Positions 22,412-35,947 are shown, numbered from the stretch's first letter. The stretch is 64,000 bases of DNA from Himantopus leucocephalus (GCA_003993805.1 RSEF01000004.1:24826505-24890504), one strand, 5' to 3'. Made by a program: numbers and translations. Notes: a model not told the origin generated them from the sequence alone.

Positions 22412-25400
22412 CATTTTAAAGTCATGCCATAAGTGCCATTTCACGAGGGAAATATATTCAGTATTTTCAGGTTCCACACTGTATAGTCTTCCTTTCCTTG
22501 TGACGTGTCAGTATTTTTCAAGAAACCGTAACAAGCGCGAAAGCTCTCCTATATACTCTTAACTGTAAACTTGGCAGTAAATAAACTGCAATTCGTCAAT
22601 TGTTCCCTTCCGCCTTGATACAGATATCCAGAGGGACTGGGTTTCTCCCTTAGCAGAAAGCAGCCACCTGAGCTATTTTTAGTGACTGTCAGATTAGGAA
22701 CAAAAGTAAACTGACAGGCACTTCGTGGGTGCCAAACCATGCAGAGGCTTTGGCAGTCTCCTGCTCTGGCAGGCCAGTGCCAGCTATTCCAGGGAGAGCG
22801 GGAGCCATTGCGTAATCTCATTGTCAAGTGCTAATAAAAGCTTTGTTATGGAAAACGAGGCCTCCGACTGGACTCTCCGCAGGTTTTGCAGGAGGAATTT
22901 AAACATCTCTGTTTACCTTGCTGTTATTGTGCTGGGTGTTAAATTAAAACCCTCGCTAAAATTAAAAAGAACCTGTGACAGGTAAACGTAGCTATGAGAG
23001 TAACATGAAATTGAGTGCAGTAAAAAGCACTCCCCACCCCGTGTACTTTAAGCACCCAACAGGCTGATAATGTCATGTACATGAATTTATGTTGCCTGTA
23101 GAACCTGTCCAGTGATGTTTTCCAATTTTGAATCCTGTCTTGTAATCACTTTTCCATCCATTTTATGACAATTACTCTGCTGACTTTCTGTCATTATAAT
23201 TTAGTAACCAAGATGCCATGTAAAAGACAAACACCCTACAGAGGCATGTCATACACACCGACACTACTAACTCTAGCAGAGAAATGTATGAACATATTTT
23301 AAAAAATGATCCAGCTTATTTCCCACGTTTTCAATAATCAGTATCAGCTGCTGTTGCCTCCTGTACCCTGCTTAATTTCTTTTTTTCGTTATTCTTTCCC
23401 ATATCAAAGTCAGCTTGACAGACCTATGAGTTATTCTTTACAGCAACTCGGTTCACTGGTAGTTTTCTTGTCATCCTTCAGTTTCCTTCGTGTCCTCTGG
23501 GACTTCTGCATTATTCAAACATACATTGAAGAAAATATTAACTATCCAAAATTTTTTGGCCAGTTTAAAAAAAAAAAGTTGCATGAATGTACGAGACCTC
23601 CTGATTTTAAGACATTCAATTATAGTAGCTCCTGTTCAGCATCTTCCTTATCGACTACTAGGAAATTAATTAATTAATAATTAACTGTCACCACTGCATG
23701 ATTTCACTATTTGATTGAAAACTGGAGACGAGACCAGATCCTACCCCTTGCAAAGCTTTTATGAATAACCTCACCTTTAAAATCAACTGTTTTAACTCCA
23801 ACCGTAAAAGAAACAACAGGAGCAACTGAACAGGATCTGGTAGTACTTACTATGCCTTCACAATGAGATTTAATCTCTTCAGTTAACACATAATAGCTAA
23901 AATGTTTATAAATAAAGCTATGAAGGAGTTCCCTATTATTAAAAACATGTCAACCATTTATGATGACATAACTGCATTTTATTCTATCATAGTCTCCTTG
24001 ATACCCTTTGACCATTTTATCCTTCAGAAACAAAATAATCAGATTTCTGTTTTCCCTATTGTATTCAGGATATTTCTGAAATCTAAACCTGCATATGTGC
24101 TTAACCGTTTGCTGGTATTTGCTTGACATGAGGGAGAAAAGTATGTCTAAACTCAGCTACAACAGCAAATAACTGCTCAACCCTCCTTAAAATTCTGGAC
24201 TACTCACCAGTCATTAGCAGGACCGGTATGAATTCTGAAGGCTACCCAAAGATGTAGCTACCAAAAAGTGTGTATCCATGAGTACAGCTTAAACTATAAC
24301 ACACAGGACAAGAAAAAATTATGGAGCGGCATTAAGTAGCTACAGTATGTAATTCCCCACACATCTCTTGCAAACGCACTAAAACCTCTGCGACATTTAA
24401 CAACTGCATAGGTGAACTACTTGTTCTATCAGAACTTATCCAGACATAAATGTTCCACTAATACAGCAAGGAATTTTTTACTTTTAGTAACATACTTTAA
24501 CTTTCACTAGTATGTCCTTAATCTGTGTACAATAAACCTCTGCTAATTTAATATTAGAGTGATTAAATAGCAATAGGTGTTCTGACCCCTTCAAATAATT
24601 GGTAAATTCACCTTCAAACAATTCCCCCAGGGTTGTGTTTATAGCTTTTATATTTGACTTAGATTTGGATCATTATGCAAAAGAACGAATTCATTTCTGT
24701 AATGCTGAGAGTTGTGTTCAGTTTTCAGTGATGACCTTTACCAATGAACAGGCTGCTACAGAAATACCATAAACCACCTTTGTATGCTTTTTTTGCAGTT
24801 ACCACTAATAGGACACTAGGAAAACATAAAGTCAAATGTTAAGATTATTTTCCATTTTGTAGCAGGAACAAGACAGGAAAGAATGTTTATTTAACTATTA
24901 AAAAGGCAGGAAAACACTCTGTATGCTGATAGATGTACGGAGTGATATCTGACACAAAAAGTTTCATAGCATTGCTTCCTTTTAAGTCACACATCTTAAC
25001 ACCTACATCATCTAGATCAGATGCCGACAGAAATGATATTTATAAAAGGAGGGTTGCCTTATCACAACCAATAGGGTTTCTTTCTAAATCATATATGCCC
25101 AGTATTAATGAAATACAAAAAACAAAACCAAACAACAACTAATGAACAAACTTAAATCCTTTTTTTTTTTTTTAATTTCTGCTATGTATTATACAAAGAA
25201 GGTCATTAAATAGTGATGACAGTAATCTGAACCACAGGGGCTAACATGGACACATACATTAAATACAGATGCTCGCAAAACACAATGAGAAAAAGAGGAA
25301 AAAAGTCTGAGAATTTAAATGAGTGACCATCAAAGAACAAAAGAAAGCCAAATACAGCTGCCAAGTTTGTTTGGCTCTTCAAGTAAGAGGAATAAGGCTG

Positions 25401-28400
25401 TAATTTTGTGAGATCTGAGTTGCAGTGCAGAAGTATGTTAATACAAATATCTCTTCAGGCTGTTTGTTCAGAAGTCATCTACGAATTAGGCAAAGGAGAT
25501 TCACTGCACTGGGAAGACAGTGATGGGATGAAGAACGGGCAGCAGCACTGCTTTCTGGTAAAGAACGTCATGATCACATCTACTGTAAGTTGTTGGGTAG
25601 CGTTCTGAACTTATACAAGTGTCATGTGCACACATTTATCCTCATTGACATAAATTCCAAGTGAAATACAACAGCATTGGCTGTTTCAAGTTGGGAGAAG
25701 AAGAACAGAGAGTCAGTAATTGCTATTTTTTACAGGTGACTTTGAACGAAGCGGTTGGAATAGCTACTGGAAAAAAAGCTCTGCTGAGTATCAGTTATAT
25801 TTTCACTGTGGTCTTTTACAGCATGCTGTCATTGAACTACCGTCATTGAATAGCACTCATGGGACTAAATATCGTCACAAGGACTGGATTTCCTTCAGAG
25901 AGCTTTGCTGATAAAAATGCCTAAATTTCACCTGCAAATCAATAAATGACATGTAGCTCTTGGCAAGTTAAGAGGTTATGCCACATTCAGAGTGATAGAT
26001 GAGCAGAATGACTTAAGGAAACAGCGAACAGCATGGATTAGGCGCTTGGAGAAAGAGGTTGGGACTATTCATGCCACTAAGATATTTCCCTAAAGCCACT
26101 ACCACCCCTGCTTAATTGGCCATTCTGGAATGAATTAATGATAGGCAAATGTGTAGACTACATAAGAGGAAAAGAGTTTGAGCTGAGATCCCCCTTCCTA
26201 AAAGAAGCAGTACTTCAATTTGCTAAAGGCTGTCTGATTCCTGTATATCAACACTCACACCAATTGAGAAGTTACTCACCACTTTTTCTTATTCAACATA
26301 CAATTTTCACATTTGTGAAAAGCTGATAACCAGCCTAAGATTCCCCTTAGATTTCCACCAGTTGCAGCATGCGTTGTAATTTTAATACCTTTATTTCAAC
26401 TTGCGTTGAATGTGTACGGAGTTGCTGGAAAGCATTAAGAAACAGAAATGCAGTAGCACTCTTCATGGTAATTGATGAGTTCTAAGCAAGATATGGTGAA
26501 TACCAAAGCGTAAAGCAACAAAAGTCTCACAGTTGCTATGCAGGGAATTTAAAAGCAATTAATAGTAAAGCTAGAAATTACCTTAACAAGAATTTTGCCT
26601 AAATAACAATGTTGAAAAAAACCCCAAACATACAAAGTACCCTAAACCAAAGTATGTTTTCTCTTTTTCTGAAAAAAAGTGTTCTCAAAAGTGTCTTATT
26701 TCTACAAACAGTGTTCTCAAAAGCCAGAAGGAAAACAAAATACAATTAGTCTTTCAGCATGACATGTCTGTGGGATATGACTGGCCTCTCTCCAGTCTTC
26801 AGGAGGTTACTTCTGCTATCATTGATGAATAAAAGCATGACTTTAAATACCATATTTCACAGGATATGCAGTAAGGTGTCCATCTCCTCCTTCTCCACTG
26901 CAGCTGTACATATTTTATCACTGCCTTTGAAGAATGTGGTTAATATTTTAAATTGATGGCAAAATATAATTATTTTCATAATTCATTAATCAAAATCCAG
27001 AAGTGTAGATAAGCAGATATGCGTGGCAAAATGAAACATATATTACACTTGGTTTAACGTTTATACAGCTTCCTTACATTTGTGTTAAGCAAATGTGTCA
27101 GAAGACATTATATCACTTTCTGGGTTATCATGACCTGAAGTTACAAAGGAGTCCTTATCACAGGCAGTGCTACACGAGGACGACTGGGGAAAGGAATATA
27201 AACAATATTCTGTACAAGTGGGAAGGGAAAACTTTTCTGTTGTTTTAATTCACCTACTGTCTCAATCCCTATTCTTCAGATCCCATTATGCTGAAGTATC
27301 TCTTATTTTAGAAGAGGACATGAATACACTTTTTACTCATGGCATGACAATCAGGGGAAAAAAAAAAAGGCATGTCGCGGGGAAGTTAATTCCCATACCA
27401 TCTTATAGTACACTGCAGTCCAGACAGTCATGCAGTGTGCTTATTCTATCATTGGCGTTTGCTTAGAGCTCATAGCTTGGATAATCTAGCATCAAGCTTT
27501 GCCTTTGCATAGTGCTCGATTACTGTCTGACAGATAAAAATACATATTCCAACTCACACTGTTCAGTTATCTCCAACAACAATTCCTATATAATGCTGAA
27601 ACAACAGATTTTAGTACAGTTTATCTAATCTATGTGATGGAAACTGACATTTTTTTCATATAAAAAGGCATTATATATCTGAGAATGCGAAAAGTAAGTT
27701 TTGGGAAACACAATTATCTGTCAGCTCACCATATACTGTAAGTACTATTTCCCTGATATAAACAAACAGTGTTCTGATTTGCAGGCATTTGGTTTTCTGA
27801 GTGCAATAGCTCAAAGCATAAAACCAGGTTAATACAAATCAAAGAGACACTATATAATTCTGCTGAGTGATCTCTATGGTCTCTAGTATGCTTAATAGCT
27901 ACATTTTCAAACTCTACCGGCTATTACCAGGGAGAGTAATTACGAAGGCTCCAATGCAAAGTGATACCACTCAAATTACATTAAAACTATGGAACTCTGA
28001 ATGTGCCCTCACAAATTCAGTTGACAGCTAAACACCTAAAATTAGATGTGTAACTTGGGTAGCTAAATTTGGCGGTAATCCTGCGTGGTGAACAGACAGA
28101 AAGGTTCCTTCATACCGCAACTTAAACAGAAAGCCAGACTGGGCACCTCGAATTGTGAACCCTGACTTGTGGGGGTGAAATAACCCATCTTTCATCTCCT
28201 ATTGTAGATAGACTAAAGAAAACAGCCTCCTAATGCGGGCATGTCAGCAGCCTTCCTGAAAGCGGGGTGCTGTGAATAGCTGTTAGTGTCACTACTTCAG
28301 CTCTTGTTCATCAGAAACCTCCGAGTCCAGCTTTGGTTTCACATTCAACGTTGCCGGGGTCGGACACCTTAAGGAGTGTTTATATGGTATTATGAAGTGC

Positions 28401-30975
28401 CTTGTTATTCCCAAAGCTTGAGAAAAGCAAGCTGATTCATCTGCCCACCACAGAGACGACAGCCCCCAAGCCAGTAGAACCAGGCGAGTATGGTCCTTCT
28501 TCCGGCCCGGCCAGTACCGCTCACAGCAAGCTCACAGCAATGCTTCCATTTCTTAAAATTAGCTTGTTTGCTCCCAGCGTACACATCTCTGCATCCTACC
28601 AAAGTCACCACCTAAGCCACCTTTTTGCGTAACAGACGTCCTGTTGTGTACCGATGTTGCATGCAGACATGAAACATGATCAGCATCCAGTTTAAGCAGA
28701 ACTACAGACCTTTTAAAAATAATTGATCCATGTCAGTTCCTTGTCCCAGGCTTTTTTTCCAAATGTGGTAAGTACTGAGACAATACATGGATCTTGGTAA
28801 AATCTAACCACCTTGTATGGTGGTATAAGTGGAGATATAAGTGGGAAGTGTAAGTGGAGATACATTCTATATAATTTGTCTTTCAAAGATCCATTTGGTG
28901 GAGCTGAGAACAGAATTTAGTCCTATGGTTTTCCTTGCGCTTAGGTTTAGGGGGTATAATTTAACCAGCAGATCCAAGTGTTTTCTCAGTCTGGAGGCTG
29001 TATATGAAATACAAAGTCTGTAACTTTACCGGATGATTGTAGTGTCTCACCACTACAATGTTCAGAATAGACGAAACACTGCTCACTGAGAGGGAAAATT
29101 ACTGAACGAGAACCAGCCTACCACGCTTGATTACTGTTTTACAAGACAATTCAGGTTTTGCTTACATCGCTTTATCTTTTACTCCCCAGCACGCTTATCC
29201 ACTTTGAAAACAAATTCCCAAACCTCCTGGAATATGGCCCTATCTGTCCGGGATCACGGCTTTCCATGAGAGTTACATGCTACAGAGTACTTAACCCTTG
29301 ATCAACTGCTGTTACTATGGGGCAACAGAATTTTTATAGGAACCAGACCTTGGGTCTGCAATGTACTTATCTTCAGAATGACTGTGAGACATAACTGCCC
29401 CCACAACCAAATTCAGACTTTTCTTTCAACGTCATTCCACCTTCTCCCACAAACTGTATCAACCCTCCCATCATACCTACAAATGAAAATGTTCACAAAC
29501 TATCAACAGTGTCTTCTACAAGATGGGAATGAAGACAGAGATGATTCCACTTTCCCACCATTAACATTTCGGGGATGATCACATACTACAGGTAGAGAGG
29601 CCATATATACCCAAACGCTTGATATATTTAAAAAAAGTCCTTGTCCAGGGAGGATCCTCTCCTTGTGGAGAGGATACAAGATAAAAGATGCACTTTGAAC
29701 TTCTACTTTAGTCTTTATGGGAACAGTGTATCAGAAGCTGACAGTTAACCAACAGAAATTTTAGGACAGGCTTTCATACAACTCCGTGTTTTAAACACAT
29801 CAAAGGCTTTTTTCCCTAATTCCACTGTCTTCTGTTGTTGTTTTTTAAAAGAAGCTGTTTATTGAACCTTGGCATCTGTGACCTTTCTAAGCTTCTGCCC
29901 TGGCAGATGGCACAAGCCATGTTTTCTGGAGGGCTTAGAGGGCCATTTCACAGTTTCTGAAGTAGCTGATATGCTTTATTGAATACGAGCCAAAATATGA
30001 TTTGTACTCCTGCTTTGTAGGTAAAAAAAGTCTCTATAGAGATCATACAGTATTTAGTTAATCATCTACATGGATATAAATCTCCATGTGGCAAAATGCA
30101 TAAAGGTGAAGAGGGATGCTATTTTAAAAAGCACAGTCTTGATATCCAGACAAAAGAATGAGATTTAGTGATTGAGGTTACAGCCTTAGCATTGCCGTAG
30201 CATTAGAGACGCTGTGAGATCTTCAGAAATTAACATTGTGCAAGTGAACAGCTGAGTCATACTAAAACTGTAATTAACAGGGATAACTGTGATTATGAGC
30301 ACAGTCATTAATGATTTTGTTAGCTGCTGTTTGACACTCTTACGCCTCTATGCCTTCTACAACACTGTCATAGCCAAAATTCCCTTTCCTTATAATTTAT
30401 CTCGAGATCTTGCAAGTAGTTTTGAGCAGAGGCCTTCTGGGCTACTAAGGATTGTGCGGATAACAGCAGCAGCTCACGCATCATAAAATAACTGAAGTAT
30501 TTATTAAGACATAACAATAGGGAAGACATTTTTCAGCAGTGCTCTTAGAAAAAGTCTCAGCTAAGTGTCCAACATATTTACCAGAAACAGGTATTACGAG
30601 GCATTATGAAGAAGCAAATAAGAAGTAAGTAACAGAGGTAATAAAGCTTATGGGTTGTCTATGATCAAGAAAGAAATCAAGTGACTAAATCCATCTGTAG
30701 CTGTATCAAATCATCTGTATTCAGGACCGTGAATTTCAAAATAAGCTTTGCAAACAGAAGACTGTAATCCACAAGATTCTTAATTTTTTTCTTGAAGAGG
30801 TGGATCTGTTTTGTGGTTTTATTTTTTTAGTATTTTCTATGGAGACAAAAGGCAAAAGTTTTGTTAAACTAAAGCTTTGTATTTTATTGCACTATGCACC
30901 TGTGCAAGCCAGCTTCTCACATTTATGCTGCAAGACTGCTGGTATAGGATTTTAGGCCTAATACATCAATTGGGG

Positions 30976-31074
30976 TAACCTGGTCTAGTGGGAGGTGTCC
31001 CTGCCCATGGCAGGGTGGTTGGAACTCGATGATCTTCAAGGTCCCTTCCAACCTCAACCATTCTATGATTCTGT
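30976..31074 (+). mobile_element. CR1 LINE 3' tail
   Basis: This plus-strand fragment carries the CR1 3' UTR signature: GGCAGGGTGGTTGGAACTCG, ATGATCTTCAAGGTCCCTTC, then CAACC and the terminal ATTCTATGATTCTGTGA repeats. It is severely 5'-truncated and lies in GLRB intron 2, antisense to the gene. Confidence 0.93.
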
Positions 31075-32814
31075 GAACGTCTTGGTTAATCAATGAACAT
31101 TCAGGAATCAGAAAAAAAAGTATAATTACTCTGTGTTTCATTTGGAAAGCCTGAGGTAAGAAGGAAAATTATCTAAATATAAGAAATGAAATCTTACATC
31201 AGTTCTGAGCAAGCATTAAGTAAGGATCAAGTGATCAAGCGTCAGCTTCATGAAACCCTTCGATAAAAAAGCTGGAAAAAACAGTTTCAGAAATAAATGA
31301 AAATAAGACACCAAATCAAGCCACTATCACACAATACACTGAGAAGTACAGCGTTATGAATAATCACAAGTAAGAGGTTTTGCTCTAAGACACAAAATAG
31401 AATTTTCCTAATTGAAGGAAGCAAATATCTGTTTACGAGACAATAATGAACTTTTTATGGGGTTTCTAATCAGCTTGTTTTCAGCTTATTCTAATAGTAG
31501 TTAATTTAATGCCAGAGGGGCACATTTGGCGAAAGGCTTGTATTCTAGAGAGCTATAAAAGGAAAAGTTCAAGTATGCTCCGTTTTCATACAAGCAAATT
31601 CATGCTAAAGTCCCAAAACAGTCTTATCCATTTCTTAACATCAAACTAAGGAACTCAAGCAGTAACATCAGGTTCAGCATAAATCTCTCCTGGAAATTTA
31701 TTTGCATACATTTGAATTTCATTATAAAGTTTGTAAAGAGAAGACTGCTCCTTATGTAATTACTAGTGTGGATTTTTGTTCTCTTGAGGAGGTAAAATTT
31801 AGCTTTTCACATGTTGTAAGGAAACAAAAGGCAATCATTTGTTACAATTAAGCTTTATATTTTATTACACCGGTTACCAATGAAAACTGAAGGTAGATTA
31901 AGATTTTAAGTTATAAATGTATGTTTTCATTAGGACTATTTTATAAATGATGCAAAATCCTGTTTATTTTCTTTAAAAAAGAGACAATGCATTCTTCTAA
32001 AAGATTTCTCTTGTGCTTACTAGTAAATTTTTCATTCATCCGCTTCCTTTGAGACAATTTTGGTCAACCCGTATGGTGTGACTTAATTCCCACTCCACTG
32101 CACTGTGTTTTGTTTTATTTCTGAGAAAAGATTCCTGACTTTTTTTTTTCACAGGAAAAAAAATTATTAAAGAGTAGGTGGCCTTTTTCATAAGAGTGTC
32201 ACCAAGTGTGGAAGATTATCAAAAACATGCTGATGATGGAAAGTTTGCCATCAGTAGCCTGAGTTAAGATATTAGATAATTTCCCTGCAAGACAGAACTG
32301 ACTTTCACTGCTCGTTCACATGAGAGGTCTTCTAGGTGGTAGCCACAAAACCAGCAGTCCTGCAACCCCGCTATTACAAGCAGTTGTCTCTCAAGCTGTG
32401 AACTTCAGCCAAGTAAGATACAGATAAGTTGTTCATTATTCAGAAAATCTGATAGGGCTTAGTGCTACGGCAATTAATTCTAGCTAGCAACGCTGCACAC
32501 GTGATACATCAGACAAATACTGGACTCCGCTAGCGTGTTCTCAGAAAGCTTCAACTGGCTGGAATCTAAAAGTATCGCTTCAAAATTTATAGCATTTATT
32601 CAATGCTTTTCCAGAATATTGGTGACAAATGGCATCATATTTAATGGTTGTAAAATCAACTGGTATCAAGAAGAAGAGGGTACCAGGAAGTACTGTGCTT
32701 AAGAGAAAAACAAACAGACAAACAAAAGCCCCACTTATCAAGATAAGATGACATCAATGTTTTAAATTCTAATTAAAATCAAATCAAGAACAGGGGGGGA
32801 AATGCTGGCTACTT

Positions 32815-32960
32815 TGCTGAGACCATGAAAGATCTGGATTCAGTTCCCAGCTGTGTAACTGCCTTTCTGAGGACTTCCGTGCTTCCGCCTGTCCTGGGAA
32901 CTATGACATTTCACTCCTTGCTACAAATCTTCACAGTAGCTCAGACCAAAAGTTCAAAAC
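32815..32960 (+). repeat. Possible SINE-core (MIR-like) fossil
   Basis: GGATTCAGTTCCCAGCTGTG followed by a TAACTGCCTTTCTGAGG-like stretch resembles the central part of MIR/core-SINEs, where an RGTTCRAATCCC B-box is followed by GCTGTGTGACC. The divergence is high, and it could be chance similarity. Confidence 0.3.
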
Positions 32961-34188
32961 AAAACTCAACTTAACTATTCAAAGGGGATAGAATGGGAAG
33001 GGGTCATTTCAGATCAGTCATGATCACATTTGAGACTTGTATCTTAATGTATTCAAATCCGAAGACATACCTCATTTTTTAGGTTTGATACAAAAAAAGA
33101 ATGAAAACACTCACCATATATAGAAACTTTCTAAAAATTTTGGGTTAAAAATAACCATCACTGTCAATATTTTAAAAGAGTGGGAACTTTAAAAAGTATT
33201 ATTCAAACATAGCTTCTTTCTGGTTATTCTACTTATTTTCTTCTTTTCCTTGGAAAAAGTCTAATAATGTTAAACAGCCAGTCTCATCTTCCAGTCTTCT
33301 TTTATCGTCAAAGAAGAAACATGTTTTAAATTTGTCTACACAATTTTATCATTTCAGGCATAGTGCTTTTCTACGTTTATTGGCAATTTATTATATTCTA
33401 CCAATCTTTTCCTGAGATGTTTACACCATGACACTAAATAGATGAGCAAGACTGGCCAAGAAAATGACAAAAAAGGCCCTCACAAATACAACTTCTGCAT
33501 TGTCCTATGAATCACAACCTAAATCGTGGTAGGCATTAGAAAGAGGGATTCTTTTTAATATGAAGTAATCATAGGTGTCCAGAATACGTTCTGTATTCAG
33601 CTGGGCAATCACAGATTTTAATTTCTATATTTTTACAGAGAGATTGTTCCATAAGGGCATGCTATATAGCAACAATCAATCCACCTCCATAAAAGTTATA
33701 GTACCGTAAATCATTGATGGAAGATGCTGAAGACGTTAGCTCTATTCAACGTGCTGTAAGAACACGCGTAGGACAAGCCTTCTCTTACAGAACTAAGCTA
33801 ACCAGAAACTGAATTTCAGTATGACAGTTTTGCATCCTCCTTGCTTTCCTCAGTATACCTGCAACACAGTGCTAGACAGCATCGCACTGTGGCACTACAT
33901 TATGGTGTCCCCATAAATAGCAAGGTTGGAATCCCCCACAAAGAAGGAAACTATTTGCTACAGCTTATGTTTTTCCTTTCACTAAGAGGACTTGCTGCAG
34001 AAGAAACACATGCATTCACAGAACTTAGCTATGATGCTGGTCAAACCCTCTTCCTTCCATTCCCACCCCAAACACCATTCTTTACGCATGAAAGCATCAC
34101 CTTCTACTTCAATTGCCACATAATTTCCGCTGTTAAAATACAGCAGGATTGCCATCATACAAAAGCATAAAAGAAACAAGAAACATAC

Positions 34189-34342
34189 GATGGACATAGA
34201 TACTGCTTCTTTTTCCCCTTTCCTTTCTTTGAAGACTTCTCTTTGGAATAGGCTTCTTCAACCCATAAGGAGAACGAGATGAAAAAGAAAACCGCTAGTA
34301 AGAACTTCATCTTGAAGATTAAGCTTCAGAGAAACCTTCAGC
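34189..34342 (-). CDS. GLRB: GLRB exon 2: 5' leader end, start codon, signal peptide, mature N-terminus
   Basis: The start codon is at 34310-34308, with A at -3, and coding runs to 34189 (40 codons plus two bases). The protein opens [16 protein letters not shown], a hydrophobic signal peptide core, followed by [19 protein letters not shown], the lysine-rich mature N-terminus typical of the beta subunit, and QYLCPS. The acceptor is TTTTGCCACAG before 34342, so 34342-34311 is untranslated leader. The donor is TC then GTATGT below 34189. The split serine codon (TC plus C) is completed by exon 3. Compared with the human protein as I remember it, the length of this segment is the same but the hydrophobic core is substituted, as is usual for signal peptides. 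Confidence 0.93.
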
Positions 34343-35789
34343 CTGTGGCAAAAGCAAAGAAAGAAGTTTATGTTAGTAGGGCTAGATATCACAAATGGGA
34401 ACTCATACCTACAAAAATAAACAAATGTTTTTGTTCTTTTTTTAAAAAAAAGTTTGATCTTATTTGCCTTGGGAGAGAGAGTCTGCTGAGGGATACCTCT
34501 GATAAGGAACCAACTGAGTCAATTTTCTGAGAGTCAAGTAGCTTCCCAAATTTTAGAGAATGACAGCGAGGAACAGATTTAAGTGCAAGTTTGCTCCAGT
34601 GTGTTTAAGAAATAAAAGTGATGTCAAAAAGAGGCTGCCTAACTCAAAATCCTCAGAAACTTGGAAACAGAATTCCTCACCAAAAATGTCATGTATCAAC
34701 TGCATCAAACATGGTTAAATGTGACCAACCAGGCATCTAGCAAGGCAGAGAACTGCAAGCCCTCTATGACCTTGCATAGACAAAATAGCAATCATTTCAA
34801 CGCTAGTTAAGAGAAAGGCTTGCAAATATAACTTTATCTGCAGAATTTAAACATCAACTACTATTTTACACGCACTATTCTCACTGCGGAGCCAGCACTG
34901 AAAGGGCCTTGCAAAGATGACTAAACACAATCCGTAGGACTGTGCTTTATTACATCCTCTTCAGTTTAATATTTTAACTTCTCATGGGCAAAAGCTGGTG
35001 CCCCAAAGGCCAGAGACGCCCCCCCTGCCCCTGGCACCGCCGGCGCACCACACACCCCGGGCATTTCCCATTTGCTTCCCATCCCACAGACACTTCCCGA
35101 GTGCTTTCCCCAGGCCAACGGAAACCTCACAAAAGCCTTGGCACCAGCTGCTTTTTCCATTGTTATCTTATTTATTTTTTTTTTTGAATTCTTTTTAAAG
35201 GGCAGTGGCTGCCTGCCTCTCCTTCCGCCAGCCCCCCACCCCCCTCACCTCCGGAAGGCACCGGGATGCTTCAGTCCACCCCGGGGGCTTCTCCCCCTCG
35301 GCCGGTAACGCTGGCGGAGCTTCCCCCGCCGCCCCCTACCCCTCCTCCCGGTCTCCTTGCCCCCCTTCCCCGCCACGACCCGCGGCCTCCCGCCGGCCCC
35401 AATACCGGCGAGACCGCGGCCTCCTCGCCGGCGCACCGGGAGGGGGGGTGGGAAGACCGTGAGGAAGGGAACGAGGGGGGTTCCCGGCAGCGGCGGGACG
35501 GGCACGGCGCTCCCCTCGGGGGCCGCCCCCGCCCGCCCCGTCCCAAACCGCCGCGGCCCGGCGCGGCCCCGCCGCCAGCGGCGCTGTCCGAGGTGCTGAC
35601 GGGGGCCCGTGAGGCCGCCGCCCGGCGGCCCCTTCCCCTCCCCGCCCGCAACACGCCGCCCCCCGCCACCGCCGCTGCCCAGCGCTCACCGCCAGACGCT
35701 CCGCCGGGGCCCCCACACCCACGGCCCCCTCTCCCCTCGCCGTTAGGGTCGGCGGCGACCGGGAAACCGGGGAGCAAACCAGCCCTTAC
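34343..35789 (-). other. GLRB: GLRB intron 1
   Basis: The intron runs between the predicted exon 1 donor and the exon 2 acceptor. Its 5' part is the downstream shore of the CpG island (to about 35,200). The rest is AT-rich with no recognised repeat or exon. Poly-T at 35170-35184 is unremarkable. Confidence 0.6.
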
Positions 35790-35920
35790 CTCCGGCGGTG
35801 CCTCTCCGCGATCAGTGAGCATGTGCGGTAGCCGCGGCGCGGCGACCGCCCAGTGAGCATGTCCTGCCCGCCCGCACATGGGCACTGGGCGAGCGGCGGG
35901 GACGGAGACGGGAGGGCCGG
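35790..35920 (-). other. GLRB: Predicted non-coding GLRB exon 1 (5' UTR); 5' end uncertain
   Basis: The only strong minus-strand donor in the CpG island facing exon 2 is CCGGAG then GTAAGG, with the exon's last base at 35790. Joining it to exon 2 at 34342 gives a 5' leader that reaches the GLRB start codon without an in-frame ATG. Mammalian GLRB also has a non-coding first exon, which supports the model. The transcription start cannot be seen; the upstream limit given here stops short of the poly-G/N4/poly-C join at 35919-35947. The segment contains ATG triplets at 35822 and 35860 (see findings). Confidence 0.55.
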
Positions 35921-35947
35921 GGGGGGGGGGNNNNCCCCCCCCCCCCC
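35919..35947. other. G12-NNNN-C13 assembly join inside the promoter CpG island
   Basis: A run of 12 G (35919-35930), four N (35931-35934) and a run of 13 C (35935-35947). The arrangement is a small gap closed by homopolymers of opposite strand sense. The true sequence and length between 35919 and 35947 should be regarded as unknown. Confidence 0.9.

Larger units (their letters stand above)
22321..34188 (-). other. GLRB: GLRB intron 2 (about 11.9 kb)
   Basis: This is the largest intron in the window. It contains a 29-base tandem duplication by the 3' splice site (22354-22411), a balanced-composition block at 22,540-22,960 that may be conserved non-coding sequence, a CR1 3' tail (30976-31074) and a possible SINE-core fossil (32815-32960). 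The remainder is AT-rich sequence in which I see no coding exon; open frames are short and lack flanking splice sites or recognisable protein. Confidence 0.9.
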
